From NCBI RefSeq assembly GCF_000344685.1, contig NW_006920415.1:268834-332833 (forward strand): a stretch of DNA of 64,000 bases, in the 5' to 3' direction. This document shows, in pieces, positions 11,801-22,799 of this stretch. The notes beneath the pieces were generated by a model, which ran no database searches, had not been told where the DNA came from, and saw only the letters and a program-made list of their open reading frames with translations. Within the stretch, counting starts at the first letter, position 1. Every line of letters begins with the position of its first letter. Made by a program: the position numbers and the translations under genes. Source of the DNA: Gloeophyllum trabeum ATCC 11539 (lineage: Eukaryota; Basidiomycota; Agaricomycetes; Gloeophyllales; Gloeophyllaceae).

Positions 11801-12763
11801 TCCAATTACCTTGAAGCCCGGGCCAAAGCCCGCACCCAGCAGAGGATGGTTGTAATCGATACCTTTACCCATTTCAGTAGGTCAGGCGTGGGGTGCGGAC
11901 AACAGAGACACACACCAGTGTCGATGCTGGACGACACTTTTAGGCAATGTATGGAAAGCGAGAGAAATGCAATACGTACATCCCGATCTTGATTCCTTCG
12001 CCGGTGATCCCTGCAGCATGCACTTTGTCTACACCCTATTGTATTGAGATTGAGCGCGACTATTGAGATCTTATTCTCAAAAGACGAATATCAGTGTGAC
12101 TTACAGTCATAATGTGGGTGGTCTCGGAGTCGGCAGTGATGCGCGAATCATTCGGCGAGGATACCGTGAATTGATTGATACGCCTATCCAGCACAACTTT
12201 GTTATTCGGTCTCAAAAAATGCCGATAGAATGGGGGCATACTCGGGGGCTGGCACAGCAATAACCGGTCGGATGGCCTTGACCTCTGCCATGGTCGCTAT
12301 TTGTTGCACATCCTGCCAGCAATCATAAATATTTAACTATCACGCAGCACATTCCCCCATACCTGAGGAGACTGAATTATCGTAAGCAGGGTCAGTAGAC
12401 CTCCGGTCAAAGAGATGGGGAACTGGTCTTACTGCGACTTTCAGGGCAGCCCCGACCATGATACCGGGTTGATTATACTCTTTCTTCACATCGAAAGAGA
12501 TACCCCTCTTGCGAAGGGATCGGTATAGGGTGTCATGTGTCTTGGCAGAAGTTAGCTCAGTTTGTTCTACATTCTACGGCTAATATACGTACTGAAGCGT
12601 AAGCTCTCTTGCCTCCCAATCCCTGCACATTATTCATCTCTACAATATATTCCCCCGCCAAAGCATTGTTCGGTGAAGTAGTAGTCCTTTGAACGCTAGA
12701 CAAAGGTACCGTAGCACCTACGCTGACGGCTGTAAGAGCCAAAGAAAGTAAGGGAAGCTTCAT
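8847..12763 (-). CDS. Secreted subtilisin-like serine protease with PA domain, 23 exons
   Basis: Exons: 12593-12763, 12433-12540, 12363-12371, 12242-12312, 12105-12183, 11980-12035, 11916-11926, 11770-11862, 11680-11719, 11612-11619, 11526-11545, 11360-11471, 11076-11307, 10961-11015, 10744-10905, 10622-10677, 10491-10566, 10321-10439, 9905-10267, 9760-9850, 9333-9706, 9090-9279, 8847-9026. All phases agree and give 891 residues. There is a signal peptide (MKLPLLSLALTAVSVGA), an inhibitor I9 propeptide (GEYIVEMNN to AEVKAIRPV), then the S8 catalytic domain with Asp167 (IIDTGIDYNHP), His217 (NGHGTHVAG), oxyanion Asn (AAGNDG) and Ser529 (GTSMATP). A protease-associated domain is inserted between His and Ser (YVVVIKRGTCTF). 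A long Fn3-like C-terminal region ends SPSFSVVPA. It probably degrades extracellular protein. Exons of 9, 11, 8 and 20 nt are needed to restore conserved motifs. Confidence 0.9.
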
Positions 12764-13959
12764 TCCGCCAAAAGAATGGAATGCACCCTCTGGCGCAGGT
12801 AGGTAAAGACCGTAGTGAGTGTGGCACTAGAGCTAGACCGCACGTCTGGGGGAAACGGCCCAGTATACGCCGGTTATAAGGCGACCGACGCGAGGAATAT
12901 CAGAACAGCATATCTCCATCCATGTTCAACTTGGCTTGGCTCGATCGCGTTCAGAGAAGACGTGATTGCGATCGGGAGGTGACAGAGTTGGTCCTCCATT
13001 AGACTCTTGTCCAGTCTCAACGCCCTCTAGTTCCAACCTCCGCATTCCCGATAAGGCTTACTACCTTCCACATATGGTATACCGCCACAGCGGACACTGT
13101 AATAGCCAATATCCGGATGATTGTTGCTTTACTCCGTGCCTTCCCACATGCACCTTCCTACCCGGACATCGCAATAGTTGTCGGACATCGTTCAGGTACT
13201 GATACCTACTGATACTCGAGACAGAACGTCAAGATGATAACTGGCCTTGGCTTACGGTTGCTTGTGATAAGTGGCTGTTGCCAGTGATTGCTACTTACGG
13301 TTTGTTCGTATATCACGACGTCGATAGTTCCTTGGAAAACCATGCAGGGAAATCGGGCATCGATTGCCTGGAACATTGGACACGATGTGCTGACAAGATG
13401 AGCAGGTGGAAGTGCTGAACTCAGTCTCGTTAGCCATGGTGCCAGTACAACTTAAACGTACGGGTTTCATCCCGCACGTACTGATCGCCACTAACTAAAC
13501 TGTAGACTATTAACGTGAGTCTATGTGGTAGGCTTCCTTTCGCTTTGGTGTGCTGGACTAACATGTCTCGACAGATGCAAGGAAGTCTGAAGTTGCCCAA
13601 TTCCTCTGACATTTTGGGCAGTCTATCAGCGCTCCGTAGGTCACAAGGCCTGACGATCCTTTTCCCTGGACATATCCAATACGCGAAATGTCCTAGTCAA
13701 GAGTATCAAGAGTACGCCATCCGTTCTTTTAGTCGTGGACATACATCGGACAATTGGAGTGCATCCAGCAGCCCGACGGACCTCCTCAAAATCTACCGCA
13801 CAACCCGTGATGATCACACGCCAGGGCTCCGTGCTATTTTTGAGTCCTTCTCGTCACCTCAGGCCCCGTGTACTCACCTTCATCTTGGGATATAAGATGA
13901 TAGACAATCAGCCAGTCCGGGGGTGAGCTCCTGCTCAACGCAGCCTTCATTTCGTGGTC
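12764..13959. other. Divergent intergenic region between subtilase and sugar transporter
   Basis: About 1.2 kb with no convincing gene. A TATAAG at 13891-13896 lies 64 bp before the transporter ATG. The region should hold both promoters. No long repeat was noticed. Confidence 0.5.
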
Positions 13960-15721
13960 ATGAGCTTCTCCAAGTCAAAGGACTCGGACGCCATACAGGT
14001 CATTGAGTCCTTACCGGAGTCTTCCGCTGGCGGTACGGAAGAAGCTTTGGTCCAGGACTCTCGGCTTGCGAGGGCTTTGCTGCAGGAGAATCCGAATCCC
14101 CTCAGGAGAAGCTTTCTGAAGCTCTACGCGGTCATATTCGTCGCGTTCTTATGTTCGGCGACGAACGGATACGATGCGAATACTTACGGTGAGACCAAGA
14201 ATATTCGGCGCAATATTCAGTCTGATAGGCTGTCATCGCAGGTGGCCTCTTCGCCATGGACACCTTCACGAACTACTTCGGCATCAACTCTAACAACCAA
14301 GGGCTTGTCGCCGCTCTCTACGTCGTTGGCAACGTCGCAGGGTGCTTCATCGCAGGCCCCTGTGCCGACACCTACGGGCGACGTGCAGGGATGATCTTCG
14401 GCTCCGTGGTCTGCATAATAGGCAGCATCGTGCAAGCTTCCGCCAAGACCCTGCACATGCTGATGGGCGGCCGGTTCATACTCGGCATGGGCGCCGTGTT
14501 GGTGATGACCGCAGGCCCGCCTTATGTCGTGGAGATGGCGTACCCGAAGTATCGTGGTGTGCTCACCGGCGCATACCAGGCTTGCTTCTTCCTCGGCACG
14601 ATCACGTCGACGTGGCTCATATATGGGCTTGACTACGTCCGGAACACGCCCGAGTGGACGTGGAGGCTGCCTCTTGCCATCCAAGGATTGCCGCCGCTGC
14701 TGATATTCGTGTTTGCGTGGTTCATACCGGAAACCCCGCGATGGTTTGTCCTGCATGTTGCAAATTCGTTCTTGACGTACTGACCGTTGTAGCAAGGTAT
14801 ATTGGCCAGGGAAAGATTGAGAAAGCGAGGGAGATTCTAGTCAAGTATCATGGCGACGGCGATCCCGATTCTCCCGTCGTGGCTCTCGAACTCGAGGACA
14901 TGATCCATTACATCTCAGTGGAAGGCTCCGATAAGCGGTGGTGGGACTTCAGAGAGTTGTTCAACTCCCATTCCGCGCGGTACCGGACCTTCCTGATCGT
15001 CTGTATCGCGTTTTTCGGACAACTCATCCTTCCCCCGACAAGCTACTATCTACCCCTCATGGGTAAGCTGCTTGGGCCCTTTCCAAGTAACCCCTATGTC
15101 TAACTGTTCCCCTTAGCGAAAACTGCGGGAATCACAAATACTCGCACCCAGCTCCTGCTGAACGCGATACAGACCCCCATCATGATGGCCTCAGCCCTCT
15201 CGGGCCTACGCTGGATAGATCGCTCCGGGCGGCGGAAGCTCCTCTTCCCAGGCAGCCTCGGTATGTCCATCTCCGTCGCCATAATGACCGCATGCACGGC
15301 CCAGCAAGCCTCGAACCCCGTCATCGGTGTAGTCGGGATCGCCTTCCTCTTTGTCTGCCTCGTCGTGTATGCGTTTACCTGGATACCCGCCATGGCGCTG
15401 TACCCGACCGAGGTGCTGGCATTCTCCACACGCGCGAAGGGGCTGGCATTCCTCAATCTCCTGGTCAACGTCGCGAACATATTTAACACATATGTGCCGC
15501 CACCCGCTATCGCGAACGCAGGCTGGCGCTTTTATATATTCTATACATTATGGGACCTCTTGGGGGCTGCTGCAGTTTACTTCACATTTGTGGAGACGAA
15601 GGGACGGAACTTGGAAGAGATCGACGAAATATTCCAACATCGGCATCCGAAGAAGGCATCACTGGAAAAGCGCAAGATCATTATACACCGGGATAAGGCG
15701 GAGGACGGTGTCGTCGTCTAG
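13960..15721 (+). CDS. MFS sugar transporter (lactose permease/hexose transporter type)
   Basis: Exons 13960-14188, 14242-14743, 14797-15062 and 15117-15721 encode 533 residues. Twelve membrane segments are expected; the first begins at YAVIFVAFLCSATNGYDANTYGG. Sugar-porter signatures are present: ADTYGRR in the loop after TM2, PETPRW (residues 239-244) after TM6, DRSGRRK in the second half, and ETKGRNLEEID after TM12. The hydrophilic N-terminus (about 55 residues) and C-terminal tail are cytoplasmic in this family. Intron 2 splits the Trp codon of PETPRW, and the frame is restored exactly. It probably imports a mono- or disaccharide by proton symport at the plasma membrane. The ATG at 13960 is the first in frame. 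Specificity cannot be read from sequence alone. Confidence 0.93.
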
Positions 15722-16375
15722 CTTGTATGTCTTCTTGACGGTGTAGTGGATTGTATGATATTTGCGACTGCCATCGATAACTTGTGGCAAGGGCATTCAC
15801 TCTGGGCGCGCGAGACCGGCTTAAATTTGACCGGTATGTTTGGTCATAAAACGGATGAATTTCGTTCATCAAACAAATGAAAAATGTACGTTTACCGGAT
15901 GAAAGCACCGGTCGAAATTTAATACCGAATATTGGGATTTCAGACCTTTGTGATCACAAATCAAGGTTCCCTCATGCCATGGGTTTCTACGAGGGGATAC
16001 AGCTCACCATGGGCTGAGTAGAAGCTGTGTGTTGACTAGTCCAGTGTCCTATTGAACACATCTTTAGAATTGCGAACGAAAATCCCATATCGGCGGCCCG
16101 AGGGACGCAAATATGCCCCATTGCTGGTGATGCGGCCTCAGCGCTCAGCAAAGGAGTTACCAAAAATCCAGCCGAATGACACTCAAGTCCGGATGAGCAA
16201 CAGTAGAAACACTTGTAGAAGCCGACATCGGACCCCGCACTCCTGTCGTACACGTCTGATGACAGTGTGGAAGTAAACATACCTTGATCCGCAACACTTC
16301 TTCTCCCAAACACGGACTGGACGGGCATACACAGCGGATCGAGAGAAAATGTCCTTGTCCAATATCTATACCTTA
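15722..16375. other. Convergent intergenic region, nothing recognised
   Basis: 654 bp between the 3' ends of the transporter and the MICOS gene. Short open frames are present, but none has protein-like composition or motifs. Confidence 0.5.
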
Positions 16376-17832
16376 TCAGACAAGTCTTTTGACCTCCTTC
16401 TTCCCCTCCTCCTCCTCCTTGGCTGCGAGCTCCTTGTCCTTCTCTAGCATCTTGCCCAGCTCATCGCTCGCAGCCTTCGACCGCGCCTCCGTCTCCTTCA
16501 CGACATCGCCGACCCACTCCTTCGCCTCACCCGCCAGCTTCCTGTCCGTCTCCGCCATCTTCGAGACCTCAGCGGCAGTTGCACGCGCTCGTTCGACTGT
16601 CCCTTCGACGACGTCGCCGACAAAGTCATGCGCCTTCTCTACTGGGTTCCTTTGGGTCGAAGACGAAGACTTGCCTAGATCACGGACAAGAGCCTTGTCG
16701 GTCTCCACCATCTTCGAAACCTCGGAGGCGGTAGCCTGGGCACGGTCAATAGTCCCATCGACCACCTCCCCAACGAACTCTCTGCTCTTTACGACCGGGT
16801 CGGAGGAGGAAGGGGCGCTCCGCCCCCAGCGGCTGAGAAGGCCTTTGTCCGTCTCCGTCATTTGCTCCAACTTCTCCCTGCCCACCTCAACGCGCGCCTT
16901 GGCCTCATCCGCGACCTCCTTGGCAAAGCCCTTGAGGTTCTCTTTGTCGTGTTCAAGCAGCTTTCCCACCTCGCTGGTGACACTGCGCGCACGCGCCTCC
17001 GCCCCCTCCAGTACGTCCTCACTCCACCCAAGCGCCTCGCGAATCTTCAAGCCTGTCACGCCCTGCGCCCAGTCCACACCCTTTCCGAGCCCCGCGCCCA
17101 TCTGCTCCCTTCCCGACTGGTACCCGTCCTTAATCCTCTCCACGAGCATGCCGGAGTGTGCGCGCGCGATGGCATGCTTCTCTGCGAGCGTGGGGAAGTA
17201 CCGCTCCTCGAGCTCGGTGGTGTACGCGGAGACATTGGCGGAGGTCTTGGGGAGGAAGTACGAGAGGGAGACGAGGAAAGCGGTCGGGGGGAGGACGAAA
17301 CGAACGGGGAGGGATCGCGAGCGCGTGACGATAGAGGTGGAGAGGGTCGCAATAGTCGTGTAGAGCAGGCCCGGGGTGATTTCTTCCGAGGGATCAATTA
17401 GAGACTTTACGCGACCTGTATTTCATTCAGTAATATTTGTGGCAAGAATTGTGCACTGCGCACTTTCTACGGCATGCTCGACACCGATCCAGCGCGACAC
17501 AGCGCCCTGCACTTTGGCGTGTGCATTCGAATACGCGCCGACAACCTGCCTCCGAACGGACCCGATTTGCCTCTCGAGTTCTGAAGGTTCGTCAAGAACG
17601 ATGATAGGGGGTTCCGGCTGGGGATATATAGGAAGCTGAAGTGTCCCAGAATTACTATCAACCAGAGTCGACTATAGAAGCTTTCCATTGTAACATACCT
17701 TTTCTTTCGAGCTCTCGTGAGAGACGGCCAGGGCTCCTACGGAGGCAGCCAGCGCGTGCCGCGGCTGATCAAGTCGACCATTAGTTTGTAGATACAACTG
17801 GCTGACGCCGGACTCACCACTCGTATTCGCAT
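16376..17832 (-). CDS. MICOS complex subunit Mic26/Mic27 (apolipoprotein O family) with repeat tail
   Basis: Exons 17818-17832 (15 nt), 17699-17764, 17464-17635 and 16376-17415 encode 430 residues. The start MRIRVPRHALAAS and the LPIYPQPEPPI segment match the mitochondrial N-terminus of the family. The ApoO core follows: ITPGLLYTTIATLSTSIV, then RSRSLPVRFVLPP and SYFLPKTSANV, two membrane segments joined by a short loop, ending EERYFPTLAEKHAIA. This subunit sits in the inner mitochondrial membrane and helps shape crista junctions. Beyond residue 174 the chain is much longer than usual and carries five amphipathic repeats of about 30 residues (near 215-245, 247-277, 298-327, 349-378 and 385-414) with a core like EVSKMxETDKxL. 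The tail is Ala-, Glu- and Lys-rich and predicted helical. Mic26 cannot be told from Mic27 here. Confidence 0.87.
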
Positions 17833-18418
17833 TATACGAATGTATTATAGGTGCAACACCTTCCCCGTCGTCGTCCGCGACGTGAGAGGGAAATGATCGC
17901 AATGACGGAATGAATCGTTCATTTCAGTCGATAAAGCAGATACTGTATTAGGTAATTACCAGCTACACATAATAATTCGGAAATATCTCAGCTAACCCTC
18001 TCGTTGTCCTGAAGTTCTGTCTTATAATGCTGAACTCATAGGTTTCAATTGCAACCTTTCAAAAAGGATGGCATCAGATACGGCTAGACGCGTAGGTTAA
18101 AAGCACAATGCGCACAGCCCTTGTGATGACATGGTGAGCAGGAGTGCTGGATCCACCTTGTAACATTGTAGGTGGACAAGTAGATATATATAGGTATGCA
18201 GCCATCACAACCTACTCGAAGACCATTCCTCGGGGGCATATAATTTCGGCTTGACTGCCTATCATCTGGCGACTCTTTTTACGCTCCCCTGGCTATACCA
18301 ACGAAAGGACAAATATGTATCTGGCGCTAGGGCTAGAACCTCATGTTGAATGAGGATACAAAAAGTGGAAGAACTGGGAAGCAACTCCGTAACTCCACTT
18401 CTCTGCGGTAAGTCTCCT
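17833..18418. other. Intergenic, nothing recognised
   Basis: About 590 bp between two minus-strand genes. It should hold the MICOS promoter and the 3' flank region of the methyltransferase gene. No motif stood out. Confidence 0.5.
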
Positions 18419-19526
18419 TCATAGTCGGGTCACGGACCACACCAGCATGTCCGCATTCCACTTCCCTAAGCTAGCCTTCGACAAACTGGCTTCCACCTTC
18501 ACGGAACCCTTCTTAAAGACATCACCGTCCCAAAGTGCCTCCCAGCTCTCCGGCGAATGACCGAACATATTCGCTTCGTGGAGCACAACTCTATAAGACT
18601 GGCTGTTCACCAGGTCCCCTTTCTCCTTGCCGCCAATGTGGGCACCGAAGATGATGGAGCCGGGCTCCGGTGATAAGAGGGCTCCGACGCGCTTAGCAAG
18701 CTCTCTTTGCTTTTCCTCGGTGAAGAGATGAAAGAATGAGGACATATGTATTGCTGCGACTTGGCCATGCAGCGGCGCTAGCGATGTTAACGATGGCAAC
18801 ATAGGGACTGGGGTCGTCGGTTTCGCGTAAACAACTGGCGCGGGGCTGATGAAGTGATCATCGAAAGCGTCTCCAGCAACGAACGCCACCGGGAAGCTCT
18901 CTAGCGTGGACTTGAACAGCTCATGGCCGAGCTGCCAGAAGTCTGCAGGTGCGTCAGTATCACGTCGTAATCCAGAAAATGCTATTACCTCCTCGATAAT
19001 CGGACGCAATAGCTTGTTTGGCCGGGAAGCCGTCTGCAACAGCCTTGCGGATGTCATTCCCGACTTATGATGGGATCGTCAGTATGAGTGTGTTCTTTTT
19101 ACCTCTGGCCGAGATATATCTTGGCTACTTACAGCAGCAAGCCAGGTCCAAGAAGATAGCGCCCTTGCGTTCTTTCCCAAGGGCCAAGGCACGCGGATAG
19201 GCGGGTAGAAGGGATATAATCAGTCTACGGTGCCGTCAGTGGCACACATAGTACGACTTTCGAAGATCCACGCACTTGGTGAAGGTGAAGGCCCAGATAC
19301 ACGGGTACGGGTACACCTGTTACATCCGATGATTATCTGTTTCGTTAACAATGGGAGTCCGAGCACGGGCCTTATACGCTTGTTGCTGCACCGCAATAAT
19401 ATGTTCTCTCAGCTCCTCATCGCTTGCTATGCCCGTTTGCGACTTGTAGAACGCTCGTTCCTCGTCGGTTGGGGCATAGAGCGAAGGGTCGAGCTCCAAT
19501 TTCACTGCTGGGATTTCTGGCGACAT
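18419..19526 (-). CDS. SAM-dependent methyltransferase, basidiomycete family
   Basis: Exons 19371-19526, 19276-19316, 19133-19224, 18989-19063 and 18419-18942 encode 295 residues. The order of features is that of a common basidiomycete methyltransferase family: DPSLYAPTDEERAFYKSQTG, then EELREHIIAVQQQAYK, PYPCIWAF, a SAM-binding motif I (FLDLACCFGNDIRKA), ASDYRGDFWQLGHELF, GDAFDDHFI, and LHGQVAAIHMSSFFHLF. The long final exon carries the core beta-strands and GSIIFGAH. The methyl acceptor is unknown; relatives have been noted near secondary-metabolite genes. Intron 1 needs a weak GC donor (AAG|GCCCGT) to keep frame, which may instead mark an error or damage. A further ATG at 19550 is in frame but lies only 17 bp from the TATA box. 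Confidence 0.85.
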
Positions 19527-19566
19527 GGTTAATAGGTTCGTTGATGCCATTGAATGGTCATCGGCG

Positions 19567-19574
19567 TATATATA
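19567..19574 (-). promoter_or_regulatory. TATA box of the methyltransferase gene
   Basis: TATATATA lies 41 bp upstream of ATG 19526. With transcription starting about 30 nt downstream of a TATA box, the mRNA would begin near 19535-19540. This favours 19526 over 19550 as the start codon. Confidence 0.45.
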
Positions 19575-20646
19575 GGCGTTTCTCAGGGAGGTACACGTAT
19601 GCCTGATCGCGCCGGAGCGCTCAGGATACCGCAATCATACTTAGCATTGAGGGTACGCGGGCGTCGGGCTCGGACTTTACTGCCTTGCATTGAGTCAAAC
19701 ACGGGATCTGCTCGGCCCACGGTGAGCCATATCCCACCAGAAAAGACCGCACTTGAGTCTAAGTCTATAATGTTAGCCTTATTATCCGTGCTTACACCTA
19801 GCCCGCGTGACGTTTGGGACGAGGATCATGAGGGCTATCCTCACCTACATAACATGAACACGGACCGAAAGCAGATTCAGATTCAGAGACCTTTGGGTGC
19901 AAGACTCGGATGCGGCGAACACTAACCTCGTTCAAGTTGTTGGCGGATATTCTGAATCTGCATGCAATGTTCTTGCTACGGCGGGCTCTCTAGTGGAAAC
20001 CGGGTGGACTCTTGATTACTGCCCTTGATTTCTTTCATGCACTGATTGCATCCGAGTCCTCAGCTATACCGCCTAGGCCTGTGGCGCTAGAGAAGCCGGG
20101 GGGACTCATTTGCGGTATCTTGCTTCTATCAGGTCCATATCCCTTTCGTCATGTTCAAGGACGGAGCCATATAACTACATTTCCAACCGCCGCTACATGC
20201 TACTGCATGTGCTCCCCCAATAGCTCGGAAGCAGATGTTTGTCGATCCGGAAGTATAGAAGGCTCAGGCTGCCAACAGCCATCGGTCTCTAACCTTCGGT
20301 GTGACAAGTCTTTTTGTCGAGAGTACCCTACCGACCGTAGTGGGGCCTTATAACGCGGCTCTTCAATTCAGAGGACATGCCACACTGATTCCATCGTCAG
20401 ATGTCTAGTGATACATCATCGTCATCACTGTGAACACCTCAGCACCCATAGTCGGAGTTCGCTTGTCCCCGGGGATCACAATAATGGAGCCGTCATGATC
20501 AGAGGAACCCTCTCTGATTGGATGGCACATAGGCGGGAGGCAGTCCGCCTTCCACAAAGACAACATCCGGAGATGCGTGGGATATTTGCCCAATTTACCC
20601 TGCATACTTCTTGAGTACTACTTCCGGTTGATCGTGAGAGGGGGTC
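19575..20646. other. Intergenic, nothing recognised
   Basis: About 1.1 kb with no protein-like open frame. The open frame overlapping the methyltransferase promoter has no recognisable motifs. Confidence 0.45.
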
Positions 20647-20648
20647 TA

Positions 20649-21286
20649 CAGTCCCGGACAAGCAAAGACAACAAATTGGGTGACCGGAATTCCGAAGGTC
20701 CAGAAGCCATGGGAACCCCGGTTTTATTGCAGAAATGAGTGATTTAGACTCTAAGGAAGAGATTGGCACGAGCCAATTTCCCATAAACCCCCTGTAGCAG
20801 TCAATAATGGGTCGGGATGGGTGGGAATTTTGGCCGTATACAAAACAAATCGGGAAAAATGCGGAAAATATGCCAATCGACTCCTTTCAATGAGCTGAGT
20901 CTGATTCCGGCTTAAATCTAATAATCGGATCAGCCGATATGCCATAATAGCTCTCATAAGTGCAGGCCAAATATGGCAATCAAGGCAATTTGAACTTCTT
21001 TGGGCCTCAGAAGGGGGTCTGTAGTCTTCAAAAGCCTGGATGCAACTCCATGCAAGGGTTTACAGGTCCCCAAAGGCTCAGGATGTAATCTGGGAGGTCG
21101 ATGACGGTATAGAATCTCATTCAAATGGCCCAAAATTTTGGCCGTATCAAAAAGTCGTGGGAAAAATCAGTGGACTTCATTTTTGGATGTTTCCAGCCTC
21201 CCTGAGTCCGAATCTGAACTCAGTTTCCCGCCAAAAAATCTCGTTCGGTCAGAAATCAATTTGTTGCCTTTGCTTGTCCGGGACTG
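20649..21286. mobile_element. MITE-like element with Tc1/mariner-style ends
   Basis: The ends are CAGTCCCGGACAAGCAAAG and its inverse. The terminal inverted repeat continues as RCAACAAATT, about 30 bp with one mismatch. It is flanked by the dinucleotide TA at 20647-20648 and 21287-21288, as in Tc1/mariner insertions. The element is 638 bp and has no transposase frame. Two internal copies of a segment resembling TTTTGGCCGTAT..AAAA..GGGAAAAAT lie near 20825 and 21133. Confidence 0.8.
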
Positions 21287-21460
21287 TATCATATACATAT
21301 AATGTATCAGTATCGCACCCGCGACTGATGAGCAGATCATGATGCGACGCGCACCTGTACGGGCAGCTTCGGATGACACTCGACAGGTAAGCCAGATGGG
21401 CTGTGACGCATGTGCGCGCAGGGGGTAGAAAATATGTATGTGCACGCATTACCCCCGCTT

Positions 21461-21467
21461 TATAAAG
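21461..21467 (+). promoter_or_regulatory. TATA box of the first membrane-protein gene
   Basis: TATAAAG is 50 bp before the ATG at 21517. The tandem paralogue has TTTATAT at 23962-23968 about the same distance before its ATG, so the core promoter was probably duplicated with the gene. Confidence 0.45.
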
Positions 21468-21516
21468 CCATTGCTCGAAGCCCCCCATCACCCCAGCGAC
21501 TGACGAAATTATTTGC

Positions 21517-22799
21517 ATGGCCTCCGCAATTAATGTAGACGTGGCAGAGCTTGCGGGTCTTATAGTGGAAGCCGTCCTCTATGGTGAGTGACGCACGCAA
21601 GGGTATACCTCGATGTTCCTCACCTTCGTTGTTTAGGTGTCTTCCTCATTCTCTTCCTAGAAGCCATGTACCTGACATACATGCGGAGAAAACGAGTCAA
21701 AGCCAATAAAATTCTGGTCTCCGTTGCGGCCATCATGCTCATCCTCGCAACAATCCAGCTCGTGGCAGATACGGCGAATATATTTCTAGCGTTCATTAAC
21801 CGCAGCCGGGCGGAACGTATCGAGTTCCTTCATGATGTTTCCCAGCCGGTATTCATCTTGAAGCATACCACCCTTATTCTGATGCTTCTTGTGTCTGATT
21901 CATTCGTGGTAAGTCATACGTGCTTCAATATCTGACGATGATGCTCACAACGTACTAGACGTACCGATGCTGGATAATATGGGACAAAGTCATTTGGATA
22001 GTTGTCTTGCCAATATGCTTGTGTCTCGGAAGCGCAGGTTAGTCTCGATGGCTCCCAACAACCTTGAGTCCTTGCTCACCTTGACTGGCAGTGACGGGTT
22101 TTCACGCCATATGGTCTTTCCAGCACTTCCACGCTGAAACAAGAACAGCCCAGGAAAAGTGGCTCATTTCGATCTCCTCGTTAAGCCTCGCTGCGAATGC
22201 AGTCTCAACCGGTAAGTGCAGGTTCCCTCTTATATGACGACCGTTCGGCCACGATCCCCTATCCCGCATAAAAACCTGCTTAGATCTGTGAAGCCCTCGC
22301 GGCATTTAGAATATGGCATAGGTCCAGAAAGACCGCAAAGGTCGTGGGCGCAACAACATCCAGCCTCATGCCGGTCGTGAAAATAGTTGTAGAAAGCGGC
22401 GCCCTGAATGCGGCATACATGCTCGCAAATACGATAACTTTGGCAGCGGGGACCGAAGGCCTTGAGACCATGGCTGAACTGGTTTGTTGCCTCCCAAATC
22501 AAACATAATACCGTAAACCGCTCACCATAGTCCATAAGGGAACCCCTTTGGTGGGATGTATCTTCATGCTCGTCATCATGCGGGTGTGCATCAACTCCGA
22601 ACAGACTGGCACATCGGCAAATTCGAAGACAGGAATGGCATTACACTCGATGCCGCGGCGGAGTGGTGAGGCGGGCGATGAGCGGTCAGGTGCGGGTCGG
22701 CGCGTCGTGATCAGCCAGAAAGTATTCGTTACTCGCGATTACGTCCAAGATACGGAGGGAGGGACAGAGGGGAAGCCCGACGCATCGTATACTGTCTGA
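21517..22799 (+). CDS. Multi-pass (about 7 TM) membrane protein, paralogue 1
   Basis: Exons 21517-21583, 21637-21908, 21959-22037, 22092-22211, 22294-22481 and 22539-22799 encode 328 residues. About seven hydrophobic segments are seen, among them VFLILFLEAMYLTY, ILVSVAAIMLILATIQLVAD, TTLILMLLVSDSFV, WIVVLPICLCLG, LSLAANAV and LVGCIFMLVIMRV. The C-terminal tail of about 70 residues is hydrophilic. The layout resembles a large family of uncharacterised Agaricomycete membrane proteins with receptor-like topology. No ligand or G-protein motif can be claimed. Conserved stretches shared with the next gene include FLHDVSQPVF, LKHTTLILM, ESxAxNAAYM and AGTEGLETMAEL. Two introns end at AAG rather than the nearest AG, which is required to keep frame. 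Confidence 0.85.

Noticed and set aside
12363..12540. Continuous exon reading through 12372-12432 in the subtilase propeptide
   Set aside because: The frame then fails at the next junction, while two introns around a 9-nt exon restore the conserved ASPQDV..IA motif in phase.
16284..17363. 359-residue plus-strand frame, very rich in Ser
   Set aside because: It is the antisense shadow of the repeat-rich MICOS exon; it has low-complexity composition and no domain.
17056..17397. Minus-strand Ser/Pro/Arg-rich frame overlapping the MICOS gene
   Set aside because: It is the out-of-phase shadow of the ApoO-domain exon, which reads through in the correct frame with conserved motifs.
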